A stretch of DNA of 64,000 nucleotides from Gymnothorax reevesii (Eukaryota > Chordata > Actinopteri > Anguilliformes > Muraenidae), in NCBI GenBank assembly GCA_029721435.1, contig CM056587.1:12917167-12981166 (forward strand). The letters are read 5' to 3'. How positions within the stretch are numbered: position 1 is the first letter of the stretch; the number at the start of each line of letters is the position of its first letter. This document shows positions 56,301 to 64,000 of the stretch, in pieces. Made by a program: the position numbers and the translations under genes. Below the pieces are notes generated by a model. It was not told where the DNA came from. It saw nothing but the letters and a program-made list of their open reading frames with translations, and searched no databases.

Positions 56301-59300
56301 TTGTGCTGGCTTTGAAGAAAAATGGCCAAAACTCTAAACTTTATAATGGAGAAAAGGCACGTTCGTATTTGGAGAGCTTACTGGTGACCACTGATATTCA
56401 ACTGCACTTATATTGATAAATTCATACTAAACTCAACCAGAAAATCATTCGTTCATATTAAATTTCATGCCTTAAAGCTTTAATTGTGTTAAATACATGA
56501 TTTTTTTAATGATTTGACAGCAAATCATTTTGAGACTTTGGGGAGACACTTGGGTAGCTGTATAATTTGGCTAATAGCATGTAGGTAATCTAGAATGTAA
56601 TGTTGAAGATGAATTCTACTTGTGCTCAAGGAGTTTATGATACCATAAATGTATAGTTTTAAGCCCCAGCAGTTTTTCAATCGTCAGAATTATTTTTTTT
56701 GCAATTTCAATGGTGAATTCTCATGAAGATTTTTTATGTTTGCTGCTCATTTTCTCTACCAAAATCATGAAAATAAACTGAAATACAATGTAATTCTAAA
56801 TGCTGTTAGTGTCTTTCCTGAATTGAGCCACATTTTTCCTCTTTGTGAAGCTTAAATCTTGAATTATACAGCATTAAAGTGGGTAACCCATAAATAGCCA
56901 AATTTGGCTTCTGCACAAAGGGGTTAATCCGATTATTACTTTCACTTTTACATACTCACATGGGTAATCTAAGACTATATTCAAATGATAATGAAAAGTT
57001 CTTTGACATTTAATTTACAAAGACTGGCACGGCAATACAGTGGACAACATTCAAATGCAAAAAGCAAAGCGGCGCCCCCAGCCTATTGCATGTACATTTA
57101 CATGCCACCCTGCTCTTTTAGGGTCAACATGAAAATGTAAAAGCTATTTTCCGACTATTTGAAAATGATATTGAATACAGCATTTTCAATTTAATATTGC
57201 CTCAAATAACTCATTCATCTGTGTAAAATTATAATGCAATAAGTGGAATCACATTTTCATTTTAATATTGTCCCCTATGGGCTTCCATACTTTTGCATGA
57301 GTACAGCACATGAAAGTCAAATTAAACTGATTGCTCTGAGACATTTTCCAGATATGAACAAAGACTTTTCTGACAGGCATTTTAACTAACAGTGATGAGA
57401 TCCATCTGCTAATAGGTGGCTGGCCATGTAAACAACAGTGACGAGATCAATCTGCTTATAGGGCAGTTTGGGATGCAAATCTTCACACGTACTGATCACA
57501 GAAAAACTTTGAGAAATTCTCCATCTCTCAACCTGGTGATGGGTCTGTTATGGTGAATTCTATTCTTACACTTGATACTTAAACCATGTAATGCATTCAG
57601 CATAGGGCTGACTCACCTAATTCCGCCAGCAAGTCAAAGGTGTCCTTTGTCCACATGTCAAACTGCACCTCAAATGGTCTTGTCTCTGGGTTGGACACCT
57701 CCTGCACTGCAGAGGCAGTAAGTTGTGGATTGAGGCTCTGTTGTGGGGGGAGCAGCCTCATGTCTGCTTGGGACTGTGATGTCTCGCTTCCGTCCAGTGC
57801 AGCTGGACACATTCTCTGTTCCCCGTCCAGGCCATTATTGCGAATATCCAGCCCACTGTTACTGTCATCAGAATGAAGAAGCCTGACCCTCTCCTCCAGT
57901 TCAAGGTCTGATGACAGCTCATCTGGGGGGAGCAGCCTCTTCTCTGCTTGGGACTGTGATGTCTCGCTTCCGTCCAGTGCAGCTGTACACATTCTCTGTT
58001 CCCTGTCCAGGCCATTATTACGAATATCCAGCCCACTGTTACTGTCATCAGAGTGAAGAAGCCTGACCCTCTCCTCCAGTTCAAGGTCTGATGACAGCTC
58101 ATCTAGGGGGGGGGGTCACATGATCAGTGAGAAACATCCAACAAGAAGGTGCATACACTGTACTATCTAGTGCTGCCTTGTATCCTCAGAAGTCCCAGCC
58201 TTTTCATTGGTTATTGATCATTACAGTTTTTGTGGATGTTTTGTATGGAAGCCCATAGGGGACAATATTAAAATGAAAATGTAATTCCACTACTGCATTG
58301 TAATTTTCCACGTATGAATGAGTTATTTGAGACAATATTCAATTGAAAATGCATTAATCCAATTATTACTTTCACTTTCACATACTCACATGGGTAATCT
58401 AAGACTATATTCAAATGATAATGAAAAGTTTTTTGACATTTAATTTACAAAGACTTGCACGGCAATACAGTGGACAACATTCAAATTCAATAAGCAAAAC
58501 AGCGCCCCCAGCCTATTGCATGTACATTTACATGCTACCCTGATCTTTTAGGGTCAACATGAAAATGTAAAATTTTCCGACTATTTGAAAATGATATTGA
58601 ATACAGCATTTTCAATTTAATATTGCCTCAAATAACTCATTCATAAGTATAAAATTATAATGCAATAAGTGGAATTACATTTAAATTTTAATATTGTCCC
58701 CTAAGGGCTTCCATACTTTTGCATGAGAACAGCACATGAAAGTCAAATTAAACTGATTGCTCTGAGACATTTGCCAGATATGAACAAAGACTTTTCTGAC
58801 TGGCATTTTAACTAACAGTGATGAGATCCATCTGCTAATAGGTGGCTGGCCATGTAAACAACAGTGACGAGATCAATCTGCTCATAGGGCAGTTTGGGAT
58901 GCAAATCTTCACACGTACTGATCACAGAAAAACTTTGAGAAATTCTCCATCTCTCAACCTGGTGATGGGTCTGTTATGGTGAATTCTATTCTTACACTTG
59001 ATACTTAAACCATGTAATGCATTCAGCATAGGGCTGACTCACCTAATTCCGCCAGCAAGTCAAAGGTGTCCTTTGTCCACATGTCAAACTGCACCTCAAA
59101 TGGTCTTGTCTCTGGGTTGGACACCTCCTGCACTGCAGAGGCAGTAAGTTGTGGATTGAGGCTCTGTTGTGGGGGGAGCAGCCTCATGTCTGCTTGGGAC
59201 TGTGATGTCTCGCTTCCGTCCAGTGCAGCTGGACACATTCTCTGTTCCCTGTCCAGGCCATTATTGCGAATATCCAGCCCACTGTTACTGTCATCAGAGT

Positions 59301-62300
59301 GAAGAAGCCTGACCCTCTCCTCCAGTTCAAGGTCTGATGACAGCTCATCTAGGGTGGGGGGGGGGTCACATGATCAGTGAGAAACATCAAACAAGAAGGT
59401 GCATACACTGTACTATCTAGTGCTGCCTTGTATCCTCAGAAGTCCCCGCTTTTTCATTGGTTATTGATCATTACAGTTTTTGTGGATGTTTTGTATGGAA
59501 GCCCATAGGGGACAATATTAAAAAGAAAATGTAATTCCACTACCGCATTGTAATTTTCCACGTATGAATGAGTTATTTGAGACAATATTAAATTGAAAAT
59601 GCATTAATCCGATTATTACTTTCACTTTCACATACTCACATGGGTAATCTAAGACTATATTCAAATGATAATGAAAAGTTGTTTGACATTTAATTTACAA
59701 AGACTTGCACGGCAATACAGTGGACAACATTCAAATGCAATAAGCAAAACAGCGCCCCCAGCCTATTGCATGTACATTTACATGCTACCCTGATCTTTTA
59801 GGGTCAACATGAAAATGTAAAATTTTCCGACTATTTGAAAATGATATTCAATACAGCATTTTCAATTTAATATTGCCTCAAATAACTCATTCATAAGTGT
59901 AAAATTATAATGCAATAAGTGGAATTACATTTTCATTTTAATATTTTCCCCTATGGGCTTCCATACTTTTGCATGAGAACAGCATATGAAAGTCGAATTA
60001 AACTACTTGCTCTGAGACATTTGCCAGATATGAACAAAGACTTTTCTGACTGGCATTTTAACTAACAGCGATGAGATCCATCTGCTAATAGGTGGCTGGC
60101 CATGTAAACAACAGTGACGAGATCAATCTGCTCATAGGGCAGTTTGGGATACAAATCTTCACACGTACTGATCACAGAAAAACGGTGAGAAATTCTCCAG
60201 CCCTCCACCTGGTGATGGGTCTGTTATGGTGAATTCTATTCTCACACTTGATACTTAAACCATGTAATGCATTCAGCATAGGGCTGACTCACCTAATTCC
60301 ACCAGCAAGTCAAAGGTGTCCTTTGTCCACATGTCAAACTGCACCTCAAATGGTCTTGTCTCTGGGTTGGATACCTCCTGCACTGCAGAGGCAGGAGGTT
60401 GTGGATTGAGGCTCTGTTGTGGGGGGAGCAGCCTCATCTCTGCTTGGGACTGTGATATCTCGCTTCCGTCCAGCCCACTGTAACTAATGTCCAGGCCATA
60501 GTAACTACTGTCCAGCCCATTGTTGCTAATGTCCACGCCATAGTTACCAATCCCCGGCCCATTGTTGCTAAAATTCATCCAACTGTTACTATTGTCCAGG
60601 CCATTGTGACTATTGTCCAGCCCATACTTGCTAATATCCAGCCCACTGACACCATTGCACAGGTCATTGTAACTGATGCCCATACCACACTGGGAATGAG
60701 CCTCAGGGGCTTCAGTTGACTGTGATATCTCGCTTCCGTTCAGCCCACTGTAACTAATGTCCAGGCCATAGTAACTACTGTCCAGCCCATTGTTGCTAAT
60801 GTCCAGGCCATAGTTACCAATCCCCGGCCCATTGTTGCTAAAATTCATCCAACTGTTACTATTGTCCAGGCCATTGTGACTATTGTCCAGCCCATACTTG
60901 CTAATATCCAGCCCACTGACACCATTGCACAGGTCATTGTAACTGATGCCCATACCATACTGGGAATGAGCCTCAGGGGCTTCAGTAGACTGTGATATCT
61001 CGCTTCCGTTCAGCCCACTGTAACTAATGTCCAGGCCATAGTAACTACTGTCCAGCCCATTGTTGCTAATGTCCAGGCCATAGTTACCAATCCCCGGCCC
61101 ATTGTTGCTAAAATTCATCCAACTGTTACTATTGTCCAGGCCATTGTGACTATTGTCCAGCCCATACTTGCTAATATCCAGCCCACTGACACCATTGCAC
61201 AGGTCATTGTAACTGATGCCCAAACCACCCTGGGAATGAGCCTCAGGGGCTTCAGTAGACTGTGATATCTCGCTTCCGTTCAGCCCACTGTAACTAATGT
61301 CTAGGCCATAGTAACTACTGTCCAGCCCATTGTTGCAAATGTCCAGGCCATAGTTACCAATCTCCTGCCCATTGTTGCTAAAATTCATCCAACTGTTACT
61401 ATTGTCCAGGCCATTGTGACTATTGTCCAGCCCATACTTGCTAATATCCAGCCCACTGACACCATTGCACAGGTCATTGTAACTGATGCCCATAGCACAC
61501 TGGGAATGAGCTTCAGGGGCCTCAGTAGACTGTGATATCTCGCTTCCGTTCAGCCCACTGCAACTAATGTCCAGCCCATTGTTGCTAATGTCCAGGCCAT
61601 AGTTACCAATCGCCGGCCCATTGTTGCTAAAATTCATCCAACTGTTACTACTGTCCAGGCCATTGTAACTACTGCCCAGCCCATTGTTGCTAATGTCCAG
61701 GCCATAGTTACCAATCTCCTGCCCATTGTTGCTAAAATTCATCCAACTGTTACTATTGTCCAGGCCATTGTGACTATTGTCCAGCCCATACTTGCTAATA
61801 TCCAGCCCACTGACACCACTGCCCAGGTCATTGTAACTGATGCCCATACCACACTGGGAATGAGCCTCAGGGGCCTCAGTAGACTCTGGAAACTCGAAAA
61901 TGATGTCAAAAGCAACCGGGTCCTGGATACAGGCACCAGTTGAGGGTGCACTTCCAGTACTCTCCACTGGAGGCAGACTGCAGGGCTGCTTGAGCGCACC
62001 CTCTTCACTCAGGGTCCAGCAAAGCTGCAGCTGCTGAGTATTTAACTGCTCCGAGCTGTTTGATTGGACACTTTTTTTGTCCCGTAGGCTGCTGGGGTTA
62101 TGGGATCCTGGTGCTGTTGGTGTTATGGCCTCGGCTGACATGGCTGCCATGTGTTCCTGTATTTGGATGCACACATTTTTGAGTACAAATGATCATTCCT
62201 ATTTCTGTTATGATTAAAAATGATCATTACAACTAAGCTTTTTTTGGGGTCTGTTGAATAATTTATGGGAATAGTGATTGAACTTTCAGGTCAAAGACTC

Positions 62301-62509
62301 AGTATCAAGGCTTGATTTAACAATACTCTGCTTTAAAGTTCTGCAAAATTTGCCTCCTTTCAATGTGAGCGACTGAACCATATCATCATGGGAAATGTAG
62401 TTATTAATCTAGATTTTAAGATTATTTCACTGACCTCCATTATCTCCAGGTCTCGTGAATAAGTAGTCACAGGCATTGTGGATGGTTTCTGCTGGAATTC
62501 TACTTCTTC
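53206..62509 (-). CDS. Uncharacterised gene with tandemly duplicated exons
   Basis: Six predicted coding exons join in one frame: 62435-62509, 60293-62156, 59043-59348, 57617-58102, 54455-54695 and 53206-53320. All boundaries are GT/AG and phases agree (0, 1, 1, 1, 2). From the first ATG in good context (62476) the sum is 3054 bases, or 1017 residues with a TAA stop; the start could lie in an unseen upstream exon or at ATGs near 62150. The protein has a Ser/Pro-rich lead, an N-G-L-D repeat domain, then acidic repeated segments each with 'FEVQFDMWTKDTFDLLAEL' and 'LELEERVRLLHSDDS', and a basic tail. No catalytic domain, signal peptide or membrane span is seen. I do not recognise the family. 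Acidic hydrophobic 'DTFDLL' motifs suggest protein-binding or activation-type segments (inference only). Confidence 0.75.
53321..54454 (-). other. Intron between exon e and the terminal exon
   Basis: About 1.1 kb without recognised repeats; a purine-rich stretch at 53535-53670 has no support as a gene. Confidence 0.5.
54455..54695 (-). CDS. Repeat-gene exon e (shortened duplicate)
   Basis: Its acceptor is CAG after a run of about 23 C (G run 54698-54720 on the plus strand). It has one full 60-codon block and the first 20 codons of a second, then a donor GTAAGG at the point where other copies continue GATGACAGTAAC. This changes the exit phase to 2, which fits the entry phase of the terminal exon. 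Confidence 0.7.
54846..57290. mobile_element. Intronic MITE, copy 1 (split by insertion)
   Basis: The ends GTATGGAAGCCCATAGGGG and CCCCTATGGGCTTCCATAC are inverted copies; the arms extend about 110 bases. In this copy a TTAA-flanked element (54957-56927) interrupts the MITE. Confidence 0.8.
54957..56927 (-). mobile_element. piggyBac-like TTAA element, copy 2
   Basis: TTAA at 54957-54960 and 56924-56927 flanks a 1963-bp insert. Its ends match 13 of 14: CCCCTTTCTGCAGA on the left, complement CCCCTTTGTGCAGA on the right. The same position in the two sister introns is uninterrupted (GCATTAATCC), giving a direct empty-site comparison. No transposase was recognised (frames at 55803-56144 have no known domain), so it is non-autonomous. 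Confidence 0.82.
57617..58102 (-). CDS. Repeat-gene exon d (phase 1-1, 162 codons)
   Basis: Same ends as exon c, but 180 bases longer because the 60-codon 'ELSSDLELEERV...RLLPP' block is present twice. At the internal junction the coding sequence CTCCCCCCAGATGAGCTG imitates the genuine acceptor at the exon start. The two blocks are nearly identical. Confidence 0.75.
58243..58716. mobile_element. Intronic MITE, copy 2
   Basis: An intact 474-bp copy with ~110-bp inverted arms, in the intron between exons c and d. Confidence 0.85.
59043..59348 (-). CDS. Repeat-gene exon c (phase 1-1, 102 codons)
   Basis: The acceptor is a C-rich tract ending CCCTAG before ATGAGCTG; the donor is GTGAGTC after GAATTAG. 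Being symmetrical (1-1), it can be duplicated or skipped without frame loss. It encodes one 60-residue 'ELSSDLELEERV...' block and the 'FDMWTKDTFDLLAEL' block. Confidence 0.75.
59493..59966. mobile_element. Intronic MITE, copy 3
   Basis: A 474-bp copy in the intron between exons b and c, nearly identical to copy 2. Same place in each intron, so it was copied with the exons rather than inserted repeatedly. Confidence 0.85.
60293..62156 (-). CDS. Repeat-gene exon b: giant N-G-L-D repeat exon
   Basis: A 1864-base exon open throughout (acceptor CAAATACAG, donor GTGAGTC, phase 0 to 1). Residues 1-90 are Ser/Thr/Pro-rich and end in 'AFDIIFEFPE'. Next come five tandem units starting 'STEAPEAHSQ' and ending 'GSEISQ', built of 6-9 residue elements such as 'GLDISNN' and 'GLDNSH', each with one 'SWMNFSNNG'. 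The exon closes with the same C-terminal block as the duplicated exons ('PETRPFEVQFDMWTKDTFDL'). Perfect maintenance of frame through 1.4 kb of repeats argues for selection on the protein or very recent expansion. Confidence 0.8.
60455..61887. repeat. 270-bp coding tandem repeat, five units
   Basis: The marker ACCATTGCACAGGTCATTG recurs at 60651, 60921, 61191 and 61461 (exactly 270 apart), then in a variant at 61815 (354 apart). The fifth unit has 84 extra bases (28 codons) from an internal duplication. Adjacent units differ at only a few positions, so expansion or gene conversion is recent. Confidence 0.95.
62435..62509 (-). CDS. Repeat-gene exon a (25 codons)
   Basis: The acceptor TAATACAG precedes GAAGAAGTA and the donor GTCAGTG follows ATGGAG; phase 0-0, 75 bases. 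It reads 'EEVEFQQKPSTMPVTTYSRD...' and holds an ATG (62476) with A at -3. No homology was recognised, so its inclusion rests on the splice sites and frame. Confidence 0.55.
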
Positions 62510-62706
62510 CTGTATTAAGATGGAAAAAAGAAAAGGGAAATTTATCACTCACTTTGCAGTTCACTGATTCTGATGGCAAACAGTTTGTCAGATTATTTCC
62601 TTTTCAAGCATTTTGATGATTTCAAGCAAAACTGATATTTCCATAATGGAGAAAAATGTGGAGTATCATTCAACCCAGCGGTTCTGCTTCCCAATGTTAT
62701 GTCATA

Positions 62707-63171
62707 TTGTAATGTGAATATAGGCCACTAGATGGCAGTATTTACCTTTTTTTTGTTAAGCTCAGACTGGAGTCATGTTTAGACATGTCCTGGACATGTC
62801 TGGGGCAAGTCTCAGAAAATTAAAAAAAAGAGGTCTAAATGTGGGTGGGGTCTGCAAAAGAGTATATAAGGAAAAGAATTGAGACAGTAAAGTAGTAGGA
62901 GAAATTGCAAGAAGATGACCAGACCTGCCATTCTGTTCAAGACCTGTGACGTTTCTTTTGTGGATTTCTTTGCCTGTGTTTGAGCATTTTCATTATCCAG
63001 GACATCACCAAGCCACCCCACAAAAAGGAACTGTAAATTTTTTTTTTTTTTCCTATTCAATCTTGGTCAGTTTAGTTTAGTTATTGTCTTTGTTAAAAAT
63101 TAAATGTGTTTTAGTTGTTAAAACTGTGTGTCATCCCTTGCTGTTGCTGTTGTGTTATAAATGTAATAACA
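62707..63171 (+). other. Putative LTR / 5' leader of an LTR retrotransposon
   Basis: A TG...CA bounded stretch of about 465 bp has a TATA-like GTATATAAGG at 62862-62871 and precedes a gag-like frame. A near-repeat of AATAACAAATTGGGG follows the end. The partner LTR would be outside the window, so the boundaries are tentative. Confidence 0.4.
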
Positions 63172-63282
63172 AATTGGGGCCATAACAAATTGGGGGCTCA
63201 AGGAGTCATTTATTAAAAATCTAACATTTCAAATTGTAAAATTGATTTTTTTTAATTGAATACATATATATTGACAACAGCA

Positions 63283-64000
63283 ATGGATGATTTCTTGGCA
63301 TCACCAACCGTAGGGGTTTTGAAGTCTTTTAAAAAGACAGAACTGCTAGAAATTTGCAGACATTTAGAGCTGACAGAGGTGAAACCAGCCATGCGAAAAG
63401 CAAGACTGGCTAGAGAGATAGTTGAATATTACATTGATGAAAATGTGTTTGCACCAGGAGATCTGGAACAGTTTCCAGTGGAAAATCCAAATATAGAAAT
63501 GGAACTTAAATTAAAAATGATAGAGATTGAAAGGGAAGAAAAAGAAAAACAAAGGCAGTTTGAGTTGGAAAAATTAGCAAGAGAAGAGAAAAAAAAGGGA
63601 GGAAAAAGAGAAAGAAAGGGAGGAAAGAGAAAAAGAAAGGGAGCAAAAAGAGAAAGAAAGGGAGGAAAGAGAAAAAGAAAGGGAGCAAAAAGAGAAACAA
63701 AGAGAATTTGAGAGGGAAGAAAAAGAAAAACAAAGAGAATTTGAGTTAGAAAAATTTGCAAGACAGAGAGATTTTGAATTAGAGAAATTCGATAGAGAAG
63801 AAAGACTCCAAATGGAGCAACTAAAAATAAAAATTCAAACTGAAAATAAATTTTGGGCTAGCCAGGAGGTAAAACTGGTGCCTCCATTTTCGGAAAAGGA
63901 TGTTGACAACTATTTCCAGTGTTTTGAAAAGGTAGCAAAGAGTTGCCAGTGGCCAAAGGAACACTGGCCTCTGATGTTGCAAACTGTCCTCAAGGGTAAA
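63283..64000 (+). pseudogene. Gag-like protein of an LTR retroelement, partial
   Basis: The ATG at 63283 opens a frame with an alpha-helical N-terminus ('LLEICRHLELTEVKPAMRKA'), then a highly charged Glu/Lys/Arg coiled coil. At a run of eight A (63589-63596) the frame appears to slip by one base: the original frame reads Lys/Gly-rich nonsense to a stop at 63709, whereas the shifted frame stays open to the window end and enters a SCAN/gag-like segment ('PFSEKDVDNYFQCFEKVA', then 'WPKEHWPLMLQ'). Loss of an intact gag, or a host-domesticated copy with a sequencing slip, are both possible. Confidence 0.65.

Noticed and set aside
60455..61887. CRISPR-like array of regular repeats
   Set aside because: Units are 270-bp coding repeats in an exon without short repeat/unique spacer structure, and the DNA is eukaryotic.
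62742..62790. Upstream first exon of the repeat-rich gene (AAG before GTAAATACTG)
   Set aside because: A short open stretch exists, but its exit phase is incompatible with exon a unless a 21-base micro-exon is assumed.

Overview
The window looks like teleost fish nuclear DNA: AT-rich, intron-bearing and crowded with transposon families typical of ray-finned fish (several Tc1-like copies, PIF/Harbinger, a TTAA-flanked piggyBac-like family, an L1/Tx1-type LINE, Ty3/gypsy and DIRS remnants, a tRNA-derived SINE). There is no sign of bacterial or viral gene organisation. Species cannot be fixed from the sequence alone; homology calls below are made by reading translated segments, not by database search.

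Left part (about 0.6-21 kb): one recognisable host gene, a reduced folate carrier (SLC19A1) on the minus strand. Five coding exons (20461-20697, 11881-12646, 6289-6481, 2936-3077, 2328-2525) have consensus splice sites, compatible phases and a predicted 511-residue product. Its introns hold a mariner-type element, MITE-like inverted repeats, two 37-39 bp minisatellites that bracket exon 2, and a strong hairpin.

Middle part (21-53 kb): no convincing host gene. It is a mosaic of nested mobile elements: Tc1-like remnants (26.9, 31, 37.3 kb), a SINE with target-site duplication (29.0-29.5 kb), a Harbinger element with both termini and a split transposase gene (33.5-36.6 kb) that carries a doubly palindromic MITE, a nearly complete LINE with an 11-bp target-site duplication (38.1-44.1 kb), a piggyBac-like element (45.95-48.8 kb), a broken gypsy pol region (49.3-52.1 kb) and a DIRS tyrosine recombinase fragment (52.2-52.95 kb).

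Right part (53.2-62.5 kb): the most unusual locus. A minus-strand gene of at least six exons keeps one open frame through every predicted splice junction (about 1017 residues if it starts at 62476). One 1.86-kb exon consists largely of five tandem units (four of 270 bp, one of 354 bp) rich in an N-G-L-D motif. Downstream exons of phase 1-1 are tandem duplicates, copied together with introns that each contain the same MITE; in one intron a piggyBac-like insertion has split that MITE. The protein ends in a short basic, aromatic tail. I do not recognise the family. At the far right (62.7-64 kb) a putative LTR is followed by a plus-strand gag-like reading frame with one frame slip, running off the window.
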